A DNA stretch of 30,801 bases from a virus. Every line of letters starts with the position of its first letter. The stretch's first letter is position 1. Of this stretch, positions 14,367 to 25,800 are shown in pieces. The position numbers were made by a program, and so were the translations under genes. The DNA lies in the IMG/VR virus record IMGVR_UViG_3300027710_000861, positions 1-30,801 of that record; one strand, given 5' to 3'. The notes below the pieces were generated by a model. That model worked only from the letters and a program-made list of their open reading frames with translations, ran no database searches and was not told where the DNA came from.

Positions 14367-16049
14367 TTATCTTCCGTATCTGTAGATTTTAGGTCTAGGC
14401 CATGCCTGTCCTGCGCTGGGGCGAAGGCCTTGATTTACTTTAGGACCAACTTGCCCGTCAACTGGGCGTTCTTTATAAAAATATAAAAATCTATTGGCGG
14501 ATCCTTGAAGGTCAGTAAAATCAGCCGGGCCGCCTGTGCTTGCTGTAATTTGATTAGTCTTAGCATGTGTTTGTATATAGGCCCTTGCTTGAGTTTGATT
14601 TATCCTAGGCCAAGTTTCAGCTAAACAAGCAATTACGCCAGCTACCTGCGGGCTTGCCATTGAGGTTCCAGTGTATTTGGTTATATAGTAATCCGTATCT
14701 CTTAAATCATTAGAATAAACACCCAATGTCGAATTTACACTACTCATAATAAATCTGCCAGGAGCATAAGCATCTACCCTAGGTCCACAGTTACTTGAAG
14801 TTATTTTTGAATCATTAAATAGGGAACTTATTGCACCAACTGTTATAGCATTTTCTACAGATGTTATTGTTCCCCGCATATAATAATATGTTGTTGGACC
14901 AGAAATAAAATAGTTGTTATAGTCATCAGAAGTTGAATCAGACGGGTTTGCAATTTTAGCATACGCATTGCCGGCGGCACCAACAACAATAACTCCAGCA
15001 GCCATTAGGTCAATTAGATCTTGTTCAGTACTTGTATTTCTTCTGCTAGTAAAAGTAAATCCACCTGAGTTAAAAATTCCATATCCTAAAAGTTGAGATG
15101 ACGTAAACGGGCCATTAACACTAGTTCCTCTATATCTAACAGAGGTAATTGTAGTAATATCTACACTAGTGAACACTCCGTAACTATGATTTGTTATTGT
15201 AGGATTTTTAACTCCTGTAATAGGATTAACTTCTTTACGTTGATGCCATACTTTGATATAATCTGCAAGAAACGTTGAATAGCCTGGGAAAAAAGTTGCA
15301 TTAGGATTTGTAGAATAAGGATTTATATTATAGATATTTGCATCGTGGGCCCAACCTTGTGTATTTCCTGCAAGTATTCCAGCAACGTGGGCCCCGTGAT
15401 CATTATCAGATGTCCTAGCAGAATAACCATTACTGTCAGTAAAAGGATATGAAGGATCAACATACGGACCGTACTGATAGTATGATGTAGACGGATTGTC
15501 AAACCCAATTACAATAGTATCAAGCTCAAACCAGTCGTATTGATTTACTCGTGAACCGCCAGTTCCGTCAACATTAACTGCAAATTCAGGATGAGCTGGA
15601 TCCATGTGGCCATCTACAATTACTACATCAACATGTTTTCCGCTGGCGGTTACATTAATAGTACCTGATGCCCCAGGAACACCGTTTGATCCCCAGCTTG
15701 CTCGCTGAACTCCTTCAACTGATCTTAGTAGTCCCCAATTCTTAAAGTTAGAGGATACTGAATTAGATTTGTTCCAAAACGTACTAGATTGAATCCAGCT
15801 TGGTCGAATTTCAAGTCCTGCTTCTTCAAGTGATAATTCAACTGCCATGACTCTAGAATCTTTTCGAACTAACTCAGCTTCTTCATCTGTTAATCTATAA
15901 TGAGTGTTTCTGCTAACTGGTCTGCGAACAGCTACTGGTACTGCTCTGTCAGGAATGAATAGAGCGCCGCCAGGAGTCTCCATATCATCGTAAAAAGAAT
16001 CTAGATCCTCGTGCTTGTGTAAAGTTATAACATATTCGCGCTCTTGCAT
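14367..16049 (-). CDS. Subtilisin-like serine protease (peptidase S8)
   Basis: This 560-residue protein carries a complete S8 catalytic set: D146 in VVIVDGHMD, H218 in DNDHGAHVAGI, oxyanion-hole N361 in VVGAAGNAY, and nucleophile S463 in GTSMASPQVAG. Residues 1-80 look like an inhibitor-I9-type propeptide, with a strand-helix pattern and DSRVMAVELS at its end. The last 40 residues are a basic, Pro-rich tail. No signal peptide is present, so it probably acts inside the host or as part of the virion. It sits among structural genes, a placement I recall for subtilases in some cyanophages and other aquatic T4-like phages. It may process a structural protein; the target is unknown. GGAAAG precedes the ATG. 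Confidence 0.92.
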   Translation of the reverse strand: MQEREYVITLHKHEDLDSFYDDMETPGGALFIPDRAVPVAVRRPVSRNTHYRLTDEEAELVRKDSRVMAVELSLEEAGLEIRPSWIQSSTFWNKSNSVSSNFKNWGLLRSVEGVQRASWGSNGVPGASGTINVTASGKHVDVVIVDGHMDPAHPEFAVNVDGTGGSRVNQYDWFELDTIVIGFDNPSTSYYQYGPYVDPSYPFTDSNGYSARTSDNDHGAHVAGILAGNTQGWAHDANIYNINPYSTNPNATFFPGYSTFLADYIKVWHQRKEVNPITGVKNPTITNHSYGVFTSVDITTITSVRYRGTSVNGPFTSSQLLGYGIFNSGGFTFTSRRNTSTEQDLIDLMAAGVIVVGAAGNAYAKIANPSDSTSDDYNNYFISGPTTYYYMRGTITSVENAITVGAISSLFNDSKITSSNCGPRVDAYAPGRFIMSSVNSTLGVYSNDLRDTDYYITKYTGTSMASPQVAGVIACLAETWPRINQTQARAYIQTHAKTNQITASTGGPADFTDLQGSANRFLYFYKERPVDGQVGPKVNQGLRPSAGQAWPRPKIYRYGR

Positions 16050-16050
16050 T

Positions 16051-16893
16051 TTAGCTTTCCAATTGTAGTAATGTTAAACTAACATTTATAACTCTAGAAG
16101 ATACATCTTTATTAGTGACTGCTAGATATATTGTAGAAGTTGTTGAAACATCATTGTTAAATCCAAGAACACCAGGAGTAATTAATTGTGTCAGCGAGCC
16201 CGATGTAGTGATAACTTCAGCTAAAATTCCACTACCAGGAGTAGGGTCATTGCCTTCTGTTCGGCTAGCATCAGCAGTTCTACTAGCACCATCTGTGTAA
16301 ATTCTTACCCAGGCAGGATAGTTGGTTACTACTTTTGATAATAGATAAGATTTAAAACCTTCTACTTGACAATTTTCCGTAGCGTCTGCTAGCACTGATA
16401 GTGCTGTTGTTCCTACAACCGTAGTCCTTGTTGACAATCCAATACCTGCACCAACTGACGCTGGTTTCCAAACTGAACTAACTGAGTTCCATACCAAGGC
16501 TTGTCCATTTGTCGGGGGTGTTGTTACTGTATCAACATCAAGAAAAACATTAATACTTGTAGCAGTATATGCAGCTGGAATTCCAGACAATGAAGAATAA
16601 TTTCCTGTGGTAGAAACTTCTGATAATGTAAGCCACTTAGTATTATAATCAGCGGAGTCAATTTTTGCTAATACTTGATTAGCAACACCTCCAGTAATTA
16701 CTCCAGCACCTGTTGTCCCTGTAGAACCGTTAGTTCCAGCTTCTCCTCTAAACCCAGCTTCTAACAAATCTGTTGTTATTTGATTTAAAAAATTTAAATA
16801 GTTAATTCGTTTTGTAAGTCTATTATCAACAATTACAAAAGTTGTAGCATCTGTAACGTTTGTAATAGTTGGTAGCAGTGTAATATTTGGCAT
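16051..16893 (-). CDS. Fibre-like structural protein with a short collagen-like segment
   Basis: The 280-residue protein opens with a helical/beta region (residues 1-46), then five G-x-y triplets at residues 50-64 (GEAGTNGSTGTTGAG), a short collagen-like trimerisation segment typical of phage fibres. A Val/Thr/Ser-rich body follows, with NVFLDVDTVTTPPTNGQALVW and WKPASVGAG, a linker style common in phage fibre proteins. The C-terminal 110 residues contain GFKSYLLSKVVTNYPAWVRI and RTADASRTEGNDPTPGSG, a conserved end seen in marine phage structural proteins. AAGGA at - strand 16906-16902 lies 8 bases before the ATG. The stop is one base before the protease start. Confidence 0.75.
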   Translation of the reverse strand: MPNITLLPTITNVTDATTFVIVDNRLTKRINYLNFLNQITTDLLEAGFRGEAGTNGSTGTTGAGVITGGVANQVLAKIDSADYNTKWLTLSEVSTTGNYSSLSGIPAAYTATSINVFLDVDTVTTPPTNGQALVWNSVSSVWKPASVGAGIGLSTRTTVVGTTALSVLADATENCQVEGFKSYLLSKVVTNYPAWVRIYTDGASRTADASRTEGNDPTPGSGILAEVITTSGSLTQLITPGVLGFNNDVSTTSTIYLAVTNKDVSSRVINVSLTLLQLES

Positions 16894-16895
16894 TT

Positions 16896-19800
16896 TTAAT
16901 ATCCTTCTAGAGGTTCTCCGTTTTCGTCTGTTAAAGCATTGCTATTTTCAAGGAGCACTTTATCTCCTCCATAGAAATATATGTCAGGTAGCTCTGCGGT
17001 TCTTGAACGTAAGAAATTAGCTTGAGTAGAAGTACTTGTTAACAACGATGTTGCTTCTGTTCCTGTCCACAATGCGCCTTCTTTCTTAACTATAGTTATT
17101 CTTGTTCCAGTTGTAATTTCTTCAGCAATATTTAATGTAATTCTTGTTGGTTCAATGAAAGTCAACGGCCATGCTATATTAATTGAAGTTGCAAAGCCGA
17201 CACCCCAGCCGTTAAACAAAACATTATGTCCTGAATAAATGACTGTATATCTAGCGCCACTAGCATCTTGCATAATCCATCCAGGTTGTATCTGCATTGT
17301 AGCTGTAGTTTCAGGGAGCACCCAACCTGAACCTGTAGGGGGTGTGCCGCCAGTTACATCTGTAATAACTGGGACAGTCACTAGCGTATTCATGGTAAAT
17401 TCGGGAGGATAGACTATTGTGCTATTTACAGAATCATAGTAAGAAATAGATCTATCATGCACACTTAAAGATGTTTTTCTTAACGGACGGCCGCCATAAT
17501 AAACTTCAATCTGATCTACAGCGTTTGTAAGAGTTGAGAATGTAATTCCGTCTCCTGCATGAGTAGAAGAAGTCACTGAGAACGTAGATGTATTAGTTAC
17601 TTCACTGATAAGATACGTAGTAGTATTTGAACTAGGAATATGTTGTGTCAAACTATAATCAATGGTTGGAATACTTTGACGTATACTCTGGTCAATAACT
17701 GTGGTACCAATGTCAGAAAACTTTGCAGGTCCTGTGCCTAAAGTTGATCGGCGAAGTCCACTTAATATATTTCCATTTTTAGCAGTGTATTCAATGCGTT
17801 CACTGTCAATGTAAACAACGCCTGGTAAGTTTCTTCCAGGGTTAGGTTGTAATAAATGATCACCATCCTCTACGTAAATCTCATTGTCAGTATATTGCAA
17901 CGGTTGCGCTAATTTTGTAGAGAAATATTCTGACAATCGTCTAAACTGTTGTCTACCAAACATGTCTTTAAAGATCTTATATCCTAACACTTTACTTCCA
18001 TACGATGGGGGATTAATTACAACAACTACAATGTCATCGTTTTCTTCAATGTTAACAAATTCTGATAATTCAATAGTTCTCATATCTTCAAGAAGCATGT
18101 AATCAAATCCAGCAATTAATGGTTTGTTAGCTACCGTTACCCATACATAATTTTCATTAATTGCAGGGTATGTTAATATTAAAAGATCGTTGGCACTAAA
18201 TCGTTCAGTTCTCATCATCATATTATCATGATCAGTAAATGAAGTTACTTTAATAGTTGCAGATGTTACCGGAGCTGTTAACTGTAATGTATTACCAGTT
18301 ACCATATAGTCATAGTCAACTAATGATATAATTGCAATAGCATCGCCGTTAATAATTCCAGGTTTAACTAATGTAATCTCACGTGATAGTCCATTTACAG
18401 TAAAGTCATAACCAGGTCGTAGTTCAATTCCGTTAAGGTATACCTTAACATTATCTAATGTGTATGTACGAGGTAGATCAGAATTTTTAGGATCAATCGG
18501 ATAATTCATTTTACCATTTAGGATTTTATAATAACTTGCCCAAGGTGGTAACATTCTATATCTAGTAGAACCTGATGTTTTCTCAACTATAACTTGTTCG
18601 CTAACAGGTTCAATTCCTCCAGGAGCACTATCAAGAATTAACTCAGAAGTAGCAGTAGATCCAATACTAAAGAATTGTTCATGTACTCTATTAAATTTAG
18701 GATAAGGAGTATCAAAGAACCACACTTGTAAATTATATGTATTACTGACTAATCCGTTAACAGTAATCATTGCTCGATTATTAACAGAACTAGTCGGAGT
18801 TAGAACATATCCTGATACACTTATGTCATTAGGTGACACTGACGGAGATATTTCAAATTCATTTAACAATACATACACGCTCTGAACTTCGTCAAAAGGT
18901 AACAAGCTAGATACTGATATTGTTCCAGTGTTAGTTTCGCTAAGGATTTCAGCTGCTACATAATTACTGTCTACAATAACATCAGAGCCCGCTGTAACAA
19001 AAGAATATCCTACTAAGGTCGTTCCAGTTTGCGAATTAACAGAAATAGTATTGCCAAATATTGAATAAACTTCACGGTTGTTCGGAGTAAAAGATCCTTC
19101 ATTGGTAACTCTTTCAAATGGTCTTCCGTTAGCCTGTACTCTAAATCCTAATGGGGTATCGGGTAACCAAGATAACGTAGCTCTTGTTATTCCGTCAGCT
19201 CCTGCAACAAATGCTCCAGATACTACCATAGGGCTCGATGGAGGTTCATCAACTGTGTATACATTAATACCAATACTATCTCGAACATGCCCCGGTACGC
19301 ATTCTTCCGGAGCATAACTGTCAACTGAATTTAAAAAGTTGTTACCGTCAATGACAATATCTTCTGGTTTGTAACCTATAGACGTATCTAATAAAGTTCC
19401 TCCGTTTATTGCACTATCTAAACTATTGTAATTAGTGTTATAAGAATAGAATTCTAATTCAGTGGCTCCAAATAATCTAACGTTTAGATCTCCAGATATT
19501 GTAGTTGTTGAATTAGCATGCCTTAAAGAAACTGTAGCCCGATCTAACCCATCAATTGAATTAGAAATACTGTACCAAACTGTATCAGTACTAGTAGAAA
19601 GTACTTCTACAGGGTGTGTGCTCAATGATACTTCTGCTCGAATAACATCATCAAATGGTGCAAAAGTCTGAACTGTCGCAACATCAGTATTTGAAAAACT
19701 GCCAGTAACGCTGTCTAATAATTTATTAGATGCAGTCAATCTTCTAATGATGCTAGATAATCTAAAAGCTGCTCCTGATTGTAATGTGGTAGCAGTACTG

Positions 19801-22800
19801 CTTAATTCCAATTGTGAAAATGCTTCAACGTAATTACTTGTGCATTTTTCCACTCTAAGAGCTTGATTAAACCCAGGGTCTAAACTAGCAATAGCAATTC
19901 CTTGAGAAGTACTAGTTGTACCACTTAAAGTTACTGTCGGTATGGAGGTGTATCCCATACCTGTAATATCCATTACTATCTGTGTTACAGTAAACCCGTT
20001 TTGTATAGCATGGGCTGTTGCTTGTCTACCACTAGGAAGATTAGGAGGAGAAATTGTAACAGAAACTAATGCGGTAGTCGACGTCGATACAATGGGCGGC
20101 GTAGTTGATACGCCAATTCCAATTCCATAACCAAACAGACTGTTAACTCCATTAACTACTATTGAGTCACCTACATTAATTGCATTATGGAACGAATCTT
20201 TTGTTTCGATGATAATAGTTGATCCGGAAGAGGTGCCGGTAGAATATATTCGGTCTATGGAAGTATCTACTATGTCGAGTGTACTAATATATACTCTATT
20301 TCCTACAACTCGTTCCACAACTGTGCGTTCTTTAAAAATTTGAGTTGATGTATTCAACGGTACAATAGTTTGTCCTGGAAAAATTCCATCACTTGATACC
20401 ACCATAAAAGAACTTTGGTGTCGATCTAAATTGCTAACAATCTTAGTTAATGCGTAATCACTAACTGTATCTCCCCAAGGAGCAGTATCGTATTGTGTTC
20501 CAGTACTATCCCAATTAGGAGATTGATCAAGCATTAGTCCTTGTATGGATATTCCAGGATACTCTGCACCTTCCATTAGTAGCGGTAATTCTTTACCTGG
20601 CATTATATCTGTAGGATTATATAAACTGTTAATTCTATCTACAGCATTATACAAATCAATATGCTTGGTATAGGTTACTTTAAAAATTTGACCATATTGA
20701 GGTACTCTATTTAAGAATACAAATTTAGCATAGTGTCTAATATACCCCGGCAATTCACCAGAACGTTCTGTATTCAAGAAATACTTGTAACGATGATCAA
20801 CCATTGTTTCACCTTCCCAAGAATACTTAGGGAAAGTCTGTGGTACATCTATACCAGTTTGAGAAACTTTAACTTGATAATACTCTACTGTATAATCAGA
20901 CCCAAATACTAGCTTACCATCTAATAGAGGAGTAATTGATTTTTTGTCGGGACTTGCTAACCAAGTTAATGTAAATTTGTCTGAAACTCCGTCGCAAACA
21001 AATTCATCAGTTACAGATAGATTTTCAATATCGCCAACTGTAGAAGTCCTGTCAAACTTCATCCCAATGATATTCTTTCTTATTGTATCATTGGCCATAA
21101 TAACTGATACCCTAGCAGTATCGTCGCCAATGTTACTATCAGAAATAGTAACGATTGGAGGAATTACATACCCGGATCCAGGATTAGTTACTAATACTTT
21201 AAATACTTCACCGTTTCTAACATAGGCTTCAGCAGTGGCTCCTGAACCAGTATCGCCGGTAGCAGTAGTGATAGTTACTGTGGGTCGTTGAGTATATCCA
21301 GAACCTGCATATCCCACTTCAATTGAACTAACATAAAACTTATAATTGTCGGCCCAATCTTTCCAAGGGCGTACTCCTAACAGCGGGTCTCCTAACCCAA
21401 CAACTGCAAGTGAATCAGTAATTGTATTATAATACGCTGGCAAGTCAAAGTCTGTTATATCTAATGGCAATCCCTCAGACGTATTTTCTTGATAGCTGTA
21501 TTTAGAAGTATAACTTCTTATCTTTGTATGATAAGGTTTAACTTCATTAATGTAATTTTCAAAGTATTCTTCGTTGTTTAATTTGTAAACAGGACGCTGG
21601 TTCAGGGTTCCAATGTTGTTGAACACGTTAACAAAAGAAGTTTTGAAAGCCCAGTCTAATAATTTTTGCTCAGTTAGTGCATATTTTACTGCGGCAAAGA
21701 AAAATAAGTTCCAATTTACTTTTAATGAATTGATAAAAATATTATTCTTTAATGCTAACAGAATGTAATATAATTCCTGATCCGGAATTTGATCATACAA
21801 CGTTTCTTCAATGGTAGCATTATCATAGGCGTATTTTCCTATACTATAATCCCACAGCGAATCTAATAATTGTATAGTTCCTTGTTCTCTATAAACAATA
21901 TCATATGACGGAATATAATTTCCATTGCCTGATACTTTCTGTAAGATAGCATATTTTCCGTCGCCTATATTTTTAACTTTTACATAATTGCCGTCAGCAA
22001 TAGTTGTTAATGAACCTATATCAAACAAATTAGAAATTGTATACTGTATAGCTTTGTAAGAATCATAAGTATTGCTTACCCAGTCAACTGTTTTCCAATA
22101 TAACGGTGTGTTGTATTTTTGTGTTTGAACTTTAACCCATGTTCTTAGAGAGTAATCAAAGCTATGTTTTGTCCATCTATTTCCATAATCAGAATTTACC
22201 TGAACAATAATAGTGTGAGCACGGACTGATACTTTAGCTAATACTGCTCCAGTCTCATCATTTAAATATCCGTCGCCTGCATTGATAATTGTTGCAGAAA
22301 CTATCTTACCCTCAGAATCTAATTCTGTTAAAATTTCAGCCCCTGTTCCGATACCGGAAGTAGGAATAATTGTAACTTTTGGAGAGACAGTATAGCCAAA
22401 ACCTGGATTGGTAATAATAACACTTCGAATTTTTCCATTTTCTGCAAAACATTGCAGTTCAGCTCTAACAAAATTAACTGTAAAGACTTCATCAAGTGCT
22501 GCCGAATCTTCAACTATTGCATCGTATTCATAGGAGAATAATGCCGGTTTTTCTTCTATCTTGTTAAGATTTTCAAAAGAATAATTTCCTACAATCCTAT
22601 TTTCAAGTAATACAGAATTTGCAAAAGAGATTAAGTTACGTAATGCAGATAATCTGTCTTTAAATAATGTTTGCTGAGGACGGATTCCAATACCATATCT
22701 ATTTCTATGTGTGAGATTCTTACCAGGTACTTCATTACCAAAACTGTCGTGTCCTAGTAAACTGTCAAACAGCTTCTTCTCTAACAGTGTATTAGGCACA

Positions 22801-25800
22801 TTAGTATCATCACCTTCATTTAACAACAACCATTCTGTATGTTTAGGAGTTGTAAAATTATAATCAATAGTAATATTTGCATTAATTCTGTTTCCAATTA
22901 ACATAGGTTGAACGTTAGCAAATGCTACAGCATTAGATGATAATATTTCAACAAATTTTAATCCATTGGCAACAGGATCTGCAATATAACTAGCAACCTG
23001 GAAGCTACTTAATCTGCGATTTTTAACATTAGGCAAAGTAACTTTATTTTTAACCCAGTAATAATAAACATTCTCAAATGAGCCGGTTACATTATTAAAT
23101 AGTTGTTTAACTGAAATAACACTGTTATCTGGATATTTTGGTTGTCCGCTGATACTGTTAACCAGTCCCTTAGTAGTATCAGCCAAGGCGGCCCATTCAC
23201 TAGGTAATAGATCAGATTTGACCCATTCGTAGACATCTATACTTGCGCCTGGGAATAGTCTTCCCCAATTATTCTTTCTATATACTTCATCACCTTGTTC
23301 GTACCAAGTATACTTGGCAGTACTTAGGTCCCACCATAATTCACCTACGTGTTCATCTAGCCAGTTAGTGTCAGTGTTAACAATTATGCCTGCAAGACCT
23401 ATACTATATGTTGCAGGATCAAATGCTGCTTTGTATTTTAATTCTTGTTCGGCTATCCCTGCAATTTTACCTTTAACTGGATCAATAACATCAAGATATT
23501 CAACTATCTCTTCTTTCACTGTATCGATAAGTGCAACACGACCAATTGTTGATAGATCAACACTATCTTCTTGTTGTCTTAAAACTTTCCATCCTTGACT
23601 TGATGAATCAATTTTACTAAACATAAACAATCTAGAAGCATCAGTTGCAGGAGCTGGCAATAGATTACTTTGATTTGTCGGAGCTCCAACAAACACTTCG
23701 TTGTTAGTTACAACAACTGCACTTCCGTATCTGCTACCAGCCGTTATGGTATAGATAGCAGGTTCAAGTGTGAAAGTTGTATACGCAGTTCCCCAAACTT
23801 CAGTTGATGCATTTTTTGCATATATTGTTAGATTGCGAATACCTGCAGGCAACCTACTAGTATCAATATAAAAATAGTGATCTCGGCTTGGAGAATTTTG
23901 AATTGTTCCGCCGTAAGGGCCATAAGTTAAATCGTCAACTTGCCCAATGATGTAATTAATATTAACATCAGTGTGGAAATTAACAATAATTGTGTTTCCA
24001 ATATTTGTTACAGTTTCGGATAATGTAATGTTAGATATCACAGGAGCACTAGGTTCATTGACGCTAACATTAAGTGGCAAAATAGCTACAGTGTTTGCTT
24101 CTTCAATAATCTTAACATCATTTAATTCATCTGCCTGTATAAATTTATTACCTATCTTATTGTATAAGTAGACTGTTCCAGCATCTGGTAGAGATTCACT
24201 AAACTTAGTAGAATCATTGTCAAAGGTTGTTTTTCCAGAATTATTATTTTCGTCAAATATTTGTTCACTGCTTCTAGTCTTACCTAAGGCACCAATACCA
24301 ATTGTTTGTTCATCTTTACTAATAGAGATAGAATAACCAAATTTTAAATCATTAGTAGGCAATGGGTTGTCAATTACTTGATAACCAACTGTACTACTAG
24401 AATAGTGTGTGAAACTTATAGAAGTTACTGGACCAGTGGTTGCTGCACTTAAGGAGATTATAACAATAGTACCGTCAAAATTTGATAGAATGTCAACTGC
24501 ACGGGTTCCGGCAGGTATTCCTTCGCCTGTAACAAATGTACCTAATACATAATACAATTCCTCAACATCACCATCAGTAGTAAGTTGATCGCCAGTTGAA
24601 GTAGTAATTGTTAATGTGCTAGTTTTCTTAGGATATATTACAACTTTACCATACGGCTCGTTTGTATTCTTAACTTCGGGAGCAGAGATTAACAAATAAT
24701 TTCCACTGGTAGTAATTGCAATATCGTGCCCAAATCGGCCGCCTTCTCCAAACGGAGAAGCAATTGTTTGGAAATATTCTAAATTATTATTAAACAATTG
24801 AACAATACCAGTGTCGTTCGTTTGTCCCGGAGCACTGACAGCAAATCCAATTGAACAACTAGCAATTTTATATCCCCACTCTGCACCGTCAGTTAATGTT
24901 ACTGACGACGTAGTGTATAACGGAACACCCCATCTTGGTGTTACAACAAATTCAGGTGTTATATTATAACTGTAAACTGCACCAAAGTTAGTAGCTGTCA
25001 GTGAACTTGTAGTAAGGAAACTAGGTCCAGGGGCCCCAACTAATAAAGTAGTAGAAGCAGTGTTCGATACCTGGTTAATAGATACTGAATGACCAAATCT
25101 AGAATAATGTGTTGATAGTCTGTGTGATATTACAGTTTCAGTAAATGCAGGGAAATCTTCAAGGCGGCTATCAATTTTAACAAGCCCTTCGTTGATATTG
25201 CCCTTATTGAGATTTAAGAAAGGAAGAAGATAAGAAGTGCCTGTACTCATGACATCAGAAGCTTCAGGAGCACCAGTAATGTATAATTTCTTTCCTATGT
25301 CATATTGTAAAGAGTAACCAAATTGTGTAGAACTTGTAGAACTACAATATTTGTTGCCTGGTTCAGTGTTTAAAATATAATCATACGTACGAACCCATGC
25401 GCCATTTACTTTATTAAAGACTTTAACGCGGCCCCAGCTGTATGTTCCGTCAATTCTCCAATCTGGAGCAGACACTAACATTACAGGACTATCATCAGAT
25501 GCAAAAATAGATGAGCCAAATTTCTGACCAGGTGGTGTGTTTACTGTGTCAGAAACTGATGCAGAGTAGTTTTTAACTTTTTCGTAAACTTGCCACTTAC
25601 CGCCGGTGCCTTGATCAATCCAAACTTTATCACCTGCATTTAATTTTAATAAGTCAGTAACCTGCGACAGATCTTCAAGATTATCATATCTTGCTTCTTC
25701 AAATCTATACAACGAACCGTAATTCAATAATTCTTCGTTTTCAATACTAGATAACGCAGTAGAAACTGTAAATTGATTTGTGTTTACAATAGAATTAACA

